Below the pieces are notes generated by a model, which made no database searches, had not been told where the DNA came from, and saw only the letters and a program-made list of their open reading frames with translations. Positions 1-8,341 of a stretch of 43,828 nucleotides of DNA are shown here, one piece after another. Both the position numbers and the translations under genes were made by a program. Source of the DNA: Bacteroidales bacterium (GTDB taxonomy: Bacteria > Bacteroidota > Bacteroidia > Bacteroidales > UBA932); NCBI GenBank assembly GCA_017555445.1, contig JAFZGK010000064.1, forward strand, positions 1-43,828, in the 5' to 3' direction. Position 1 is the stretch's first letter. Every line of letters begins with the position of its first letter.

Positions 1-1346
1 CCCTGTGCCATCATTGCCTCTGCCACCTTGATGAAGCCGGCAACGTTTGCTCCCTTTACATAGTTTACATATCCGTCAGCTTCAGTTCCATATTTTACGC
101 AAGCCTCATGGATGTCTGTCATGATTCTCTGGAGCTGGCTGTCGACCTCTTCCGGTGTCCATTTTAGTCTCATCGAGTTCTGGGTCATTTCGAGTCCTGA
201 TGTGGCTACGCCACCTGCGTTAGAAGCCTTTCCTGGAGAGTAAAGAAGCTTTGCGCTCTGGAATACCTCGATAGCTTCAGGTGTACAAGGCATGTTTGCT
301 CCTTCTGCCACACAAATACATCCATTTGCTACGAGGGTTTTTGCCTGTTCCTCATTAAGTTCATTCTGAGTTGCGCATGGCATTGCAATATCACATTTTA
401 CGCTCCAAGGACGCTCTCCTGCTACATAAGTCGCGTGTGGATATTTCTCGAGATAATCTTTGATTCTGCCTCTGTAGATGTTCTTTATCTCCATGATATG
501 GGCGAGCTTCTCTGCGTCAATTCCCTCAGGATCATGAATGTAGCCGTTAGAGTCAGACATTGTCAGGACTTTGGCTCCAAGCTGGATAGCCTTCTTTGCA
601 GCAAACTGCGCCACATTTCCTGAGCCGGAGATTGCAACTGTCTTTCCTTCGTAGCTGTCGCCACGTGTAGCAAGCATAGCAGCAGCAAAATAGCATGTGC
701 CGAAGCCTGTCGCTTCCGGACGCATAGGGCTACCGCCGAATGTCTGTCCCTTTCCTGTAAGCACTCCTGTGAATTCGTCGCGGAGTCTCTTGTACTGACC
801 GAACATGTAGCCGACCTCGCGTCCTCCAACTCCGATATCGCCTGCAGGTACATCAGTGTCTGCGCCGATGTGACGGTGGAGTTCTGTCATGAAACTCTGA
901 CAGAAGCGCATCACTTCGTTGTCAGACTTTCCTTTAGGATTGAAATCGGAACCTCCTTTTGCAGAACCCATAGGAAGGGTAGTGAGACTGTTCTTGAATG
1001 TCTGCTCGAAAGCAAGGAACTTCATGATGCTGAGGTTTACGCTCGGATGGAAACGGATGCCTCCCTTATACGGACCGATAGCACTGTTGCACTGTACCCT
1101 GTAACCTCTGTTGACCTGAACTTCTCCTTCATCATCAAGCCAAGGGACACGGAAGATGATGATTCTTTCAGGTTCAACAATTCTTTCCATGATCTTCTGA
1201 TCCATGAGGTAAGGATGCTCTACAATGTATGGGGCAACACTTTCAAGTACTTCTTTAACTGCCTGATGAAACTCTTTTTCACCTGGATTCTTAGCCATGA
1301 GGTCTGCCATGAATCCGTCAACATAGCTCTGAGTAAACTGGTCCAT
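1..1346 (-). CDS. gdhA: NADP-type glutamate dehydrogenase (C-terminus cut by window edge)
   Basis: Converts 2-oxoglutarate, ammonia and NAD(P)H to glutamate, and is a main ammonia assimilation or glutamate catabolism enzyme in the cytoplasm. Read on the minus strand, the frame opens at the ATG at 1346 (MDQFTQSYVDGF) and stays open for 448 codons to the window edge. The hexameric GDH core is visible: the IGPYKGGIRFHPSVN substrate segment, the PMGSAKGGSDFNPKGKSD motif with the catalytic Lys, and a Rossmann GSGNVAQFAA dinucleotide motif. The last residues read (AEAMMAQG) match the usual end of the family, so only a few codons are missing. The coenzyme cannot be fixed from sequence alone. A hairpin between this gene and the preceding operon separates them, so it is probably a single transcript. 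Confidence 0.95.
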   Translation of the reverse strand, partial: MDQFTQSYVDGFMADLMAKNPGEKEFHQAVKEVLESVAPYIVEHPYLMDQKIMERIVEPERIIIFRVPWLDDEGEVQVNRGYRVQCNSAIGPYKGGIRFHPSVNLSIMKFLAFEQTFKNSLTTLPMGSAKGGSDFNPKGKSDNEVMRFCQSFMTELHRHIGADTDVPAGDIGVGGREVGYMFGQYKRLRDEFTGVLTGKGQTFGGSPMRPEATGFGTCYFAAAMLATRGDSYEGKTVAISGSGNVAQFAAKKAIQLGAKVLTMSDSNGYIHDPEGIDAEKLAHIMEIKNIYRGRIKDYLEKYPHATYVAGERPWSVKCDIAMPCATQNELNEEQAKTLVANGCICVAEGANMPCTPEAIEVFQSAKLLYSPGKASNAGGVATSGLEMTQNSMRLKWTPEEVDSQLQRIMTDIHEACVKYGTEADGYVNYVKGANVAGFIKVAEAMMAQ

Positions 1347-1387
1347 AATCGTATCTATTTGTTAGGGATTAATTCTAAATAAAAAAT

Positions 1388-1412
1388 GTGCTTCCGCAAA
1401 ACGCGAAAGCAC
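1388..1412 (-). terminator. Rho-independent terminator of the BASS-acyltransferase-Omp85 operon
   Basis: On the minus strand a 10 bp stem with one mismatch (GTGCTTTCGC / GCGGAAGCAC, loop of 5) is followed by ATTTTTTATTT, just after the barrel gene stop at 1446. The same hairpin could sit in the 5' leader of gdhA, because a TAAATTTG -7-like box lies upstream at 1412-1419. Confidence 0.7.
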
Positions 1413-1445
1413 AAATTTATAAATTTTTTATGAAACCTGAGCAGT

Positions 1446-2867
1446 TTAGAACAGGAATCCTGTATTGATATAGAATGCTCCGTTTCCATCCTGCTTGTTG
1501 AAGCAGCGTGCATATTCGAATGCCACAATGAAGTTCTGGTTCATGATGAATCGGAGTCCTGCACCTGCAGATCCGTGGAATCCGTCTTTCTTTGAAATGT
1601 TCACGAACTTCTTGTAGAGTTCCTGCTGGGCACCTGTCTTGTTTGTAAGATCATAACCCTTGAATACGTGTGCTCCATCTGTAAATCCGCTGAGAGCGAA
1701 TGCGATGTTCTGATTTGCGAGCTTGAAATCAATGAATCTCCAGCGGAGTTCAGCATTGTAGAATCCTGTGTGAAGGCCCTGAACTCTGTTGAGCATAAGA
1801 CCGCGTACTGTACGGTATCCGCCGAATCCGTCGAAGTCAGCCTTAGGCTCCATGCTGTCATAGAATGGAAGCATGTACCAAGGTGCATCACCCATATATC
1901 CCTCATAAGCGGCTCTATATGCAAATACGAGCTTGTCTCCTGCGAGAGGAAGATACTGTCTCATAGTGGCGCTGAACTTATAGTGAGGATGTGTAGTACC
2001 AAGGAACTTAGGTGCAGCAGAGATATGAGCCTCAGCCCATATGCCCTTCGTAGGATTGTTCTCTACGTTTCTTGTGTCATACATGAGACCTGCGCGTATT
2101 GCTGATGAGATTCCTCCCTTTGCCTCGCTGTCCGAGATGATGCCCCATGTTCTATAGAGATCATATAGGGTTGTACCGCCTGGAACATAGTCAGACTCTA
2201 CTGCATATCCGTCCGGATGGAAAGATCCTGTCTTTGTCCACATGAAGTTGTAGGCTGCTTCCCAGTAGAAGTTCTTTGCAATCTCTCCAGTGAACTGAGC
2301 CTTTGCTTTCAGCTGCTGGCGGCTGTGACGATAGAATCCTGCAGGATACTTGCCCTTTGCCTGAAGCTTTTCGCCTGCGGCATCGTCAAGATAGACTGCC
2401 TGGCCGTCCTTGAACATCTGCTCGCTCTGGATAAAGATGCTCTGGTAACCGTTGAATCCGTAGAAATCAAGTGCTTTGTCACCATAGTAACCTGTACTGA
2501 TGCTCATTCTGACTCCAGGAATCAATGTCTTGTTGTCATAGTTCACAATGAACTTATAGCTTCCCTTAGTATAGGCAGAAGCCTCGAAATACCACTGGGA
2601 CTTAGGGTTAGGGTAGGTGCTTCCGTCATCAAAGTTATAAAGGTTAAGCAGGGCACCATACTGGAATCCGCGGTCGGCGTCAAAGGCTACTACAGGAAGA
2701 GGTCCGAAGTTGATGCCAGTCTTGATGATGTCACCGTTTTCGTTATATTTCACTTCCTTCTTTGCCTTCTTTTCTGCTGCAGGTGCCTCGGACTCTGTGA
2801 GAGTCTCGGCCATTACAGGGATGCAGAGCATCATTGCAGCAAATGCTGTGATGAATGTTCTTTTCAT
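1446..2867 (-). CDS. Omp85/BamA-TamA-like outer membrane barrel protein
   Basis: Predicted outer membrane beta-barrel of 473 aa. The start is the ATG at 2867, giving a clean signal peptide (MKRTFITAFAAMMLCIPVMA). A longer frame to 2912 would need a non-ATG start inside the upstream gene. After about 50 charged residues the protein alternates short polar and aromatic strands, carries an RTVRG motif like the conserved surface-antigen (D15) loop, and ends in Phe (FYINTGFLF) as barrel proteins do. There are no POTRA repeats, so it is not BamA itself but one of the short Bacteroidota Omp85-like proteins. It is last in an operon, 13 bp after a lipid acyltransferase, which may hint at a role in envelope lipid handling; that is inference. 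Confidence 0.75.
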   Translation of the reverse strand: MKRTFITAFAAMMLCIPVMAETLTESEAPAAEKKAKKEVKYNENGDIIKTGINFGPLPVVAFDADRGFQYGALLNLYNFDDGSTYPNPKSQWYFEASAYTKGSYKFIVNYDNKTLIPGVRMSISTGYYGDKALDFYGFNGYQSIFIQSEQMFKDGQAVYLDDAAGEKLQAKGKYPAGFYRHSRQQLKAKAQFTGEIAKNFYWEAAYNFMWTKTGSFHPDGYAVESDYVPGGTTLYDLYRTWGIISDSEAKGGISSAIRAGLMYDTRNVENNPTKGIWAEAHISAAPKFLGTTHPHYKFSATMRQYLPLAGDKLVFAYRAAYEGYMGDAPWYMLPFYDSMEPKADFDGFGGYRTVRGLMLNRVQGLHTGFYNAELRWRFIDFKLANQNIAFALSGFTDGAHVFKGYDLTNKTGAQQELYKKFVNISKKDGFHGSAGAGLRFIMNQNFIVAFEYARCFNKQDGNGAFYINTGFLF

Positions 2868-2880
2868 TTCTTTGTTTGGT

Positions 2881-4176
2881 TTAAAGGTTTTTGTACGCGT
2901 TGATGATCTCATTCTTGAAATCTTTCAGCTTTCCGTTTGATGCAAGCCTGATGTCAGATATGAATCTGCGCATAAACTCATTATAATCATAGAAATAGCT
3001 GTAGGTAGGTATAGTCAGGAGGGTGAAAATCAAGGCAAGAGGCCATGACAGGGTGCAGAAAGCTGCAACTGCCCATGCTACGGTGAATATGATGCTTCCG
3101 ACAAGCTTGACACCGAATCCGGCAGTATTTCTGAAGGCCTTATCCTTTATTATTGTCTTCAGGAATTCGAATGTTCCCCACATTGGAAGCGACACGATTG
3201 CGCCGAAAATATATCCAGGGAGCAGGATCAAGGCTGCAAGTGCCTTGAGAAGTATTCTTGATTTGCTTGATTTTGCTGCAAATGAATATATAGAAACTCC
3301 TTTCTTTCTGCGTGTCTTGTCGAATCTTGCAGCCTTGTCAAGCAGTTCCTTCATCTGTTCAGGATGCTTTTCGTATTTCTGCTCGATTTCTGCAATTATT
3401 CTCTTATTGTTGTTCTTCTGATCCTCAAGAGTGCCATGGAAGCCCAATGCAAGAAGCTTTGTCAGAGTCCATTTTCCGTCATAGTCCTCGTTGAAGTCCA
3501 TGTATGTGATCAGTTCAGAGATTCTACTTGAGAGTTCTCTGCGGAGAGGTTCCATCATCTGAGCCTCGTTCTCTACATCGAGTGTCTTGATGAACTCGGT
3601 GATATTCAGGGCTTTGCCAAAAGTCACGAGAACAGTACTACGGAACCTGAAGTAGTCACCGTATTCTATTCCGACCGGAACTATATAGACCGGCATCTTG
3701 TCGCCGAATTTTGCATTTGCTCCGAGTGCAGCTCTGAAGATACCTTTTCCAAGAGTCTGGAGGGAATGAGCAGGCCTGTGCTTTCCTTCAGGGAATATGC
3801 AGAACGGCACCTTGTGTTCAAGCGTCTCAATGATGATTTCTTCTGTATCCTTGTTCTTCAAGACATTACGGAGTCCGTCTCTGAGACGAACCATAGGCAG
3901 GATACGGAGGAAATACATGATCTTTGCAACGAGCTTGATATTGAACATGTCTGCTCGTGCGCCGAATACTTTGGCTCTTCTGTCAGCCCTAAGCACGACC
4001 AGTGCATCCATGAGTGTGTTGCAGTGGTTCGGAGCAAGGATGACTGCTCCATCATCAGGAATGTTATCCACTCCTTTTACTGAGATTCGTCTGTAGCTGT
4101 TCTTTACTGTACAATCTATGATGGGCTTAAGGATGTCATATCCCAAGTCCTTCTGATAAATCTTTTTTCTTCCCAT
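2881..4176 (-). CDS. PlsC-type glycerolipid acyltransferase with C-terminal membrane domain
   Basis: 431 aa. The N-terminal acyltransferase domain has the NHxxxxD catalytic motif (NHCNTLMD, residues 50-57) and the FPEG glycerol-phosphate binding motif (128-131). A basic linker follows, then a C-terminal part with three or four hydrophobic segments (about 310-400). The family transfers an acyl chain to glycerol-3-phosphate or its lyso derivative at the inner membrane; the exact acceptor cannot be told from sequence. It is longer than classical PlsC (about 240 aa) because of the membrane tail, an architecture that recurs in Bacteroidales. It starts 6 bp after the BASS transporter stop and is followed 13 bp later by the Omp85-like barrel. 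Confidence 0.85.
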   Translation of the reverse strand: MGRKKIYQKDLGYDILKPIIDCTVKNSYRRISVKGVDNIPDDGAVILAPNHCNTLMDALVVLRADRRAKVFGARADMFNIKLVAKIMYFLRILPMVRLRDGLRNVLKNKDTEEIIIETLEHKVPFCIFPEGKHRPAHSLQTLGKGIFRAALGANAKFGDKMPVYIVPVGIEYGDYFRFRSTVLVTFGKALNITEFIKTLDVENEAQMMEPLRRELSSRISELITYMDFNEDYDGKWTLTKLLALGFHGTLEDQKNNNKRIIAEIEQKYEKHPEQMKELLDKAARFDKTRRKKGVSIYSFAAKSSKSRILLKALAALILLPGYIFGAIVSLPMWGTFEFLKTIIKDKAFRNTAGFGVKLVGSIIFTVAWAVAAFCTLSWPLALIFTLLTIPTYSYFYDYNEFMRRFISDIRLASNGKLKDFKNEIINAYKNL

Positions 4177-4182
4177 AACTGA

Positions 4183-5148
4183 TTAATCTTCGTCAACGAC
4201 TTTCCTGCCTCTGACTTTCCATGAGTATGCAAGAGAAAGGCCGGAAACGATGTGCCATACTCCCCACCATGCAACAATCACGACCATTCCGCCGTTGTTT
4301 GACCACATTGCAGGGTCAAAGATGCTTGGGTTGAAGAGGAGTACGAGGCCGAGACCAGAATTCTGAATGCCGGTCTCGATTGTGAGAGTTCTTCTGTCTC
4401 TGAAAGGTACTTTGAAAAGCGTACCTGTACCATATCCGATACCGAGCGCTAAAAGATTGTGTACCAATACAATAAGGAAAATGTATCTGATACACTTCAT
4501 GAATGCGTCAATATTGTTTCCGAAGGTGAGCACCACCATTGCAATGAAGAATGCAACAGAAAGATACTGCATAGGCTTCTTGAGAGCTTTGGTCACCTTT
4601 GGAAGGTATTGTGAACAGAGCATTCCGAGAATAAGTGGAATACCGAGTAGGATCACGATGGTCTTGAAAATCTCCCAGAATGGGATTTCAAGGTCAGGAA
4701 GCATCATTCGCTTTTCCGCAAACTTAAGGTAAAGGCCACCCCAGAACGAGAAGTTGAGAGGGGTTGTAAATATGCAGAGTGCTGTATTGATAGCTGTCAG
4801 TGATACTGAAAGCTCTGTATTTCCTTTGCAGAGAGATGTGATGAAATTGGAAATATTTCCACCCGGGCATGCTGCTACGAGAATCATACCCAACGCAATC
4901 ATCGGCGAAAGCCAGTTCTTGAAAGTGATGCAGAGGAGGAATGTGAGTGCCGGAAGAAGTATCATCTGGCAGATTATGCCGAGAATGACTGATTGCGGCT
5001 TCTTTACTATATCTACGAAAGTCTTGGGCTTGATGCCAAGTGCAACTCCAAACATAACGAAAGCAAGAACAATGTTGATTGTATTCATTCCTGCCTCATT
5101 CATATTCACCTTGATTGCATCAAGGTGAGCAATAACTTCTGGACTCAT
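4183..5148 (-). CDS. BASS family (bile acid:sodium symporter-like) transporter
   Basis: 321 aa with about nine or ten hydrophobic helices. The family hallmark is the broken-helix region VAACPGGNISNFITSLCKGN (about residues 92-111) and a second discontinuous segment, TIETGIQNSGLGLVLL, near 258. BASS proteins couple Na+ to uptake of organic anions such as bile acids, pantoate or keto acids; the substrate here is not determinable. It is first gene of a three-gene operon with its own -33/-7 promoter. Confidence 0.88.
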   Translation of the reverse strand: MSPEVIAHLDAIKVNMNEAGMNTINIVLAFVMFGVALGIKPKTFVDIVKKPQSVILGIICQMILLPALTFLLCITFKNWLSPMIALGMILVAACPGGNISNFITSLCKGNTELSVSLTAINTALCIFTTPLNFSFWGGLYLKFAEKRMMLPDLEIPFWEIFKTIVILLGIPLILGMLCSQYLPKVTKALKKPMQYLSVAFFIAMVVLTFGNNIDAFMKCIRYIFLIVLVHNLLALGIGYGTGTLFKVPFRDRRTLTIETGIQNSGLGLVLLFNPSIFDPAMWSNNGGMVVIVAWWGVWHIVSGLSLAYSWKVRGRKVVDED

Positions 5149-5178
5149 TATCTATAGGGTTTAGTTGGTTTAGCGCAG

Positions 5179-5210
5179 CTAAGGTAACATTTTTTATCTG
5201 ATTGACCAAA
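5179..5210 (-). promoter_or_regulatory. Bacteroidota sigma-ABfr promoter of the BASS operon
   Basis: On the minus strand TTTG (5210-5207), a 20 bp spacer and TACCTTAG (5186-5179) match the -33 TTTG / -7 TAnnTTTG pattern with one mismatch. The leader to the ATG at 5148 would be about 25 nt. Confidence 0.6.
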
Positions 5211-5279
5211 CATCGGCTCATAAATGATTTAATAAGCTATTAAATTTATTGTCCAGAGGTGAAATTTATAGAATTATTG

Positions 5280-5287
5280 TATTTTTG
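5280..5287 (+). promoter_or_regulatory. -7 box upstream of the ResB-like gene
   Basis: TATTTTTG matches TAnnTTTG exactly. It argues that translation starts at 5312 (leader about 18 nt) or 5297, not at the upstream TTG at 5249. No convincing -33 box is seen. Confidence 0.5.
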
Positions 5288-5311
5288 CGTATATTGATGC
5301 TTGAATATCAT

Positions 5312-6046
5312 ATGACTTTTTTTGCTTTTCCTCTGAATCTTGTTCTGGCTTTGCTCTGGGTGGCCGGAGTGTTCTTTTCATATAAGAACGCGCCTTCTTC
5401 CAGAGTGGTCAGATTCATGCTTTCTCCTTTAGCTACGATTGTTTCAATTGCCTTGTTTTCAGTAGCTTGTCTTATCCTTGGCCTTACCGGTAACAGAGAA
5501 CTTATACGTTCCTTACCATTCATCCTCATTTATATATTCATGATGACAGTATTGCTCTATGTCATTCTGAGAGGATGGAAGTCAGGAGGAGGTATAAGGT
5601 GGAGGTTCCTGCTGAATCATGCTGGTCTGCTTCTGGCATTGTCAGCTGCTTTTTTCGGGGCTCCTGATTCTGAGACTATCAGAGTTCAGACTTATAAGGA
5701 TGTTCCGGTGCGTGAGGCATTCAGGATGGATGGTTCGAGGACATGGCTGTCATATGAGCTTGAACTTAAAGAATTTAAGGTTGAAATGTATGATGATGGC
5801 ACTCCATCATCATATGAGGCTGGTGTCATGATTGATGGAAAGCCAGTGACTCTTAAGGTTAATCATCCCCATTCCGTCGGACTGGCGGAAGATGTCTATC
5901 TGAGCAGTTATGATCAGACAGCAGGGGAGTACTGCATTCTTCAGATTGTAAAGGAACCATGGAAATATCCTGCATTAGTTGGAATTATCATGATGTTGGC
6001 AGGAGCTCTGCTGCTTTTCATACAAGGACCTCGTAAAAAGAAGTGA
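5312..6046 (+). CDS. ResB/CcsB-like cytochrome c biogenesis protein (short form)
   Basis: 244 aa. The start is placed at the ATG at 5312 (MTFFAFPLNL) because of the -7 box just upstream; 5297 is an alternative. Three N-terminal membrane helices are followed by one carrying a His (FLLNHAGLLLALSAAFFG), then a periplasmic domain of about 90 residues and a C-terminal helix (ALVGIIMMLAGALLLFI). This is the ResB/CcsB plan in reduced form: system II ResB proteins hold haem and hand it to apocytochromes at the outer face of the inner membrane. The next gene, ccsA, begins right at its stop, which is strong context for the call. Confidence 0.75.
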   Translation: MTFFAFPLNLVLALLWVAGVFFSYKNAPSSRVVRFMLSPLATIVSIALFSVACLILGLTGNRELIRSLPFILIYIFMMTVLLYVILRGWKSGGGIRWRFLLNHAGLLLALSAAFFGAPDSETIRVQTYKDVPVREAFRMDGSRTWLSYELELKEFKVEMYDDGTPSSYEAGVMIDGKPVTLKVNHPHSVGLAEDVYLSSYDQTAGEYCILQIVKEPWKYPALVGIIMMLAGALLLFIQGPRKKK

Positions 6047-6048
6047 TT

Positions 6049-6843
6049 ATGATTACATGGAATGATTTTATAGGGTTTGGAGCAGCGTCTGTGCTCTTTT
6101 CTGCATGTGGAGCCTCAGTAGCTTATTTTGAGTCTGGTGCAAGAGCGCGTAAGGCCAGACTATGGGCGGAAGAACTTACTTTCTTGGCTGTGATATCTAT
6201 GAGTGTCTTTATTTGCGGTCTGTGGACGAGCCTTGGAAGACCGCCTCTTAGAACAATGGGGGAGACACGTCTCTGGTATTCCTTCTTTGCATTGCTGTCC
6301 GGACTATTCACATATATAAGATGGAAGTATAAATGGATATTGTCTTTCTCGACTGTTCTTGCGACTGTATTCATTCTGATAAACATCCTTAAGCCGGAAA
6401 TACATGATGAGACGTTGATGCCTGCTTTACAGAGTCCATGGTTCATTCCTCATGTGACAGTGTATATGTTCTCATATTCACTTTTAGGTTGTGCTTTTCT
6501 TTTTGCATGTGTCGGGCTTTTCAGCGGCAGACATGATGTGCTTGATGCTGCTGACACACTTGTATATATAGGTATGGCATTCTTGACTTTCGGAATGCTG
6601 TCCGGATCTCTTTGGGCTAAGCAGGCTTGGGGACATTACTGGAGCTGGGATCCTAAAGAGACATGGGCTTTGATTACATGGCTGAGCTATATGGGATATA
6701 TACATCTGAGACTTTTCGGGAAAGGTTCCCGCAAGGCTCTCTGCATTCTTCTGATTTTCTCCTTCATGTGCCTTCAGATGTGCTGGTGGGGTGTCAATTA
6801 CCTTCCTTCTGCTCAGGAAAGTATACATGTATATAATAGATAA
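6049..6843 (+). CDS. ccsA: CcsA/ResC cytochrome c haem lyase subunit
   Basis: System II cytochrome c synthase subunit in the inner membrane that presents haem to CxxCH motifs. The tryptophan-rich WWD signature WGHYWSWDPKETW is clear at about residues 194-206, with about eight hydrophobic helices and conserved-type histidines (FIPHVTVYMFSY and others). ATG 6049 (264 aa) is used; an in-frame GTG at 6043 would overlap the resB-like stop by 4 bp and add two residues. It forms a two-gene unit with the ResB-like protein and lies just upstream of a multihaem peroxidase that needs this machinery. Confidence 0.92.
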   Translation: MITWNDFIGFGAASVLFSACGASVAYFESGARARKARLWAEELTFLAVISMSVFICGLWTSLGRPPLRTMGETRLWYSFFALLSGLFTYIRWKYKWILSFSTVLATVFILINILKPEIHDETLMPALQSPWFIPHVTVYMFSYSLLGCAFLFACVGLFSGRHDVLDAADTLVYIGMAFLTFGMLSGSLWAKQAWGHYWSWDPKETWALITWLSYMGYIHLRLFGKGSRKALCILLIFSFMCLQMCWWGVNYLPSAQESIHVYNR

Positions 6844-6846
6844 TTT

Positions 6847-6877
6847 TTTGTTTTATTAGTATTTTTTACTATTTTTG
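6847..6877 (+). promoter_or_regulatory. Promoter of the cytochrome c peroxidase gene
   Basis: TTTG (6847-6850), 19 bp spacer, TATTTTTG (6870-6877). The leader to the ATG at 6909 is about 25 nt. Confidence 0.7.
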
Positions 6878-6908
6878 TGGGTAAGCGAGACTAATTATTT
6901 TCAACTAT

Positions 6909-8291
6909 ATGAAGAAACTTGTCAGAATATCAGCTGTAGCACTGCTGGTGGCGGTGGCAGCGATGGTTGTGGTCTATAGAGCCGTCAACCGTGTTCCTTC
7001 CTCAGAGCTTCCTCTTGATGAGCAGGTTCTTGCCATTTTTGAAGATGGAGGATGTATGAGTTGTCACAGTGCAGATCCTAAGGTTCCTTTCTATGCAAAG
7101 ATGCCTGTTGCAGGCAAGATTGTGATGAAGGACATCGATTCGGGTTATCGTGCATTTGACGTAGAACCATTGATGAAGGACCTTGAGATCGGTGCGGAAG
7201 TGAATCCGGTCGATCTGGCCAAGGTGGAGAAGGTGGTTCTTGACAACCGCATGCCGATGCCTAAGTATTATCTTGTGCATTGGGGAAGTTCTCTTACAAA
7301 GGCAAAACGTGAGATTGTCCTCGAATGGGCACGTCAGGAGCGTATAGCCATGTATGAGGATGGTCTGACTGGTGACAGGGCTGCAGAGCCTGTGCGTCCG
7401 ATTGATGCTTCACTCGATACTGATCCTGCGAAGGTCGCTCTCGGATTTTCACTTTTCCATGACACACGTCTTTCGGTTGACAATACAGTTTCATGCGCGA
7501 CTTGCCATGCACTCGAAACTGCGGGTGTGGACAATAAGCAGTATTCAGAAGGTGTTGATGCTCAGGTAGGTGGTGTAAATGCTCCTACAGTATATAATGC
7601 TGTCTATAACTTCGTGCAGTTCTGGGACGGACGTGCCAAGACTCTTGCTGATCAGGCAGCGGGTCCTCCTCTCAATCCGATCGAGATGGCTTCGACATCT
7701 TTTGATGAAATCATTGCCAAGCTTGCCAAGGATAAGAAATTCGCTTCTGATTTTAAGAAAGTATATCCGGACGGCCTGACTGAAGCTAATATTACAGATG
7801 CTATCGAGGAATTTGAGCGTACTCTCATCACTCCAGACTCACGCTTTGACAAGTGGCTACGTGGTGATGATTCTGCTCTCACAGCAGAAGAACTTTCAGG
7901 TTATCAGCTGTTTAAGGAGTATGACTGTGCTACATGCCACGTCGGTCCTAACCTTGGAGGACTTTCTTATGAGCTGATGGGACTTCGTAAGCATTACTTC
8001 GAGGATAGAGGTCTTGAACTTACAGTGGAAGATAACGGACGCTTCAAGGAAACTCAGCTCGAACGTGACCGCCATCGTTTCAAGGTGCCTGGACTCCGCA
8101 ACGTGGAGCACACATGGCCATATTATCATGATGGAACAAGACTTACGCTTGAAGATGCTGTCCGCGACATGGGAACTTATCAGAGTGGCGTAGAAATGGC
8201 TCAGAATGAGGTGGATCAGGTGACTGCTTTCCTTAAGACTCTTACAGGAGAATATCAGGGACAGCTGCTTACAAACGCCAATTCGAAATAA
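6909..8291 (+). CDS. Triheme cytochrome c peroxidase (CCP/MauG family) with extra N-terminal haem-binding domain
   Basis: 460 aa periplasmic enzyme reducing H2O2 to water with electrons from quinol or cytochromes. An N-terminal membrane helix or signal (residues 5-24, AVALLVAVAAMVVVYRAV) leads into a small domain with CMSCH at 49-53. The di-haem CCP core follows, with CATCH at 196-200 and CATCH at 340-344, the latter followed by VGPNLGG. Classical CCPs have two haems; the third, N-terminal one resembles the haem-binding domain found fused or adjacent to CCPs in Bacteroidota. The cytochrome maturation pair sits directly upstream but the peroxidase has its own promoter. Confidence 0.93.
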   Translation: MKKLVRISAVALLVAVAAMVVVYRAVNRVPSSELPLDEQVLAIFEDGGCMSCHSADPKVPFYAKMPVAGKIVMKDIDSGYRAFDVEPLMKDLEIGAEVNPVDLAKVEKVVLDNRMPMPKYYLVHWGSSLTKAKREIVLEWARQERIAMYEDGLTGDRAAEPVRPIDASLDTDPAKVALGFSLFHDTRLSVDNTVSCATCHALETAGVDNKQYSEGVDAQVGGVNAPTVYNAVYNFVQFWDGRAKTLADQAAGPPLNPIEMASTSFDEIIAKLAKDKKFASDFKKVYPDGLTEANITDAIEEFERTLITPDSRFDKWLRGDDSALTAEELSGYQLFKEYDCATCHVGPNLGGLSYELMGLRKHYFEDRGLELTVEDNGRFKETQLERDRHRFKVPGLRNVEHTWPYYHDGTRLTLEDAVRDMGTYQSGVEMAQNEVDQVTAFLKTLTGEYQGQLLTNANSK

Positions 8292-8310
8292 CTCTGTGAA
8301 TCATATGAAA

Positions 8311-8341
8311 AGCCCTCGAAAGTCACTTTCGAGGGCTTTTT
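8311..8341. terminator. Bidirectional terminator between the peroxidase and threonine aldolase genes
   Basis: A perfect 12 bp stem AGCCCTCGAAAG / CTTTCGAGGGCT with loop TCA, a T-run on the plus side and TTTTC on the minus side. It serves both convergent genes. Confidence 0.92.

Noticed and set aside
870..1382. 170-codon open frame on the plus strand
   Set aside because: It is antisense to gdhA, whose protein is clearly recognisable; no domain or signal of its own.
2217..2903. 228-codon plus-strand frame
   Set aside because: Shadow of the Omp85-like gene on the other strand; composition rich in Cys and Leu with no recognisable motif.
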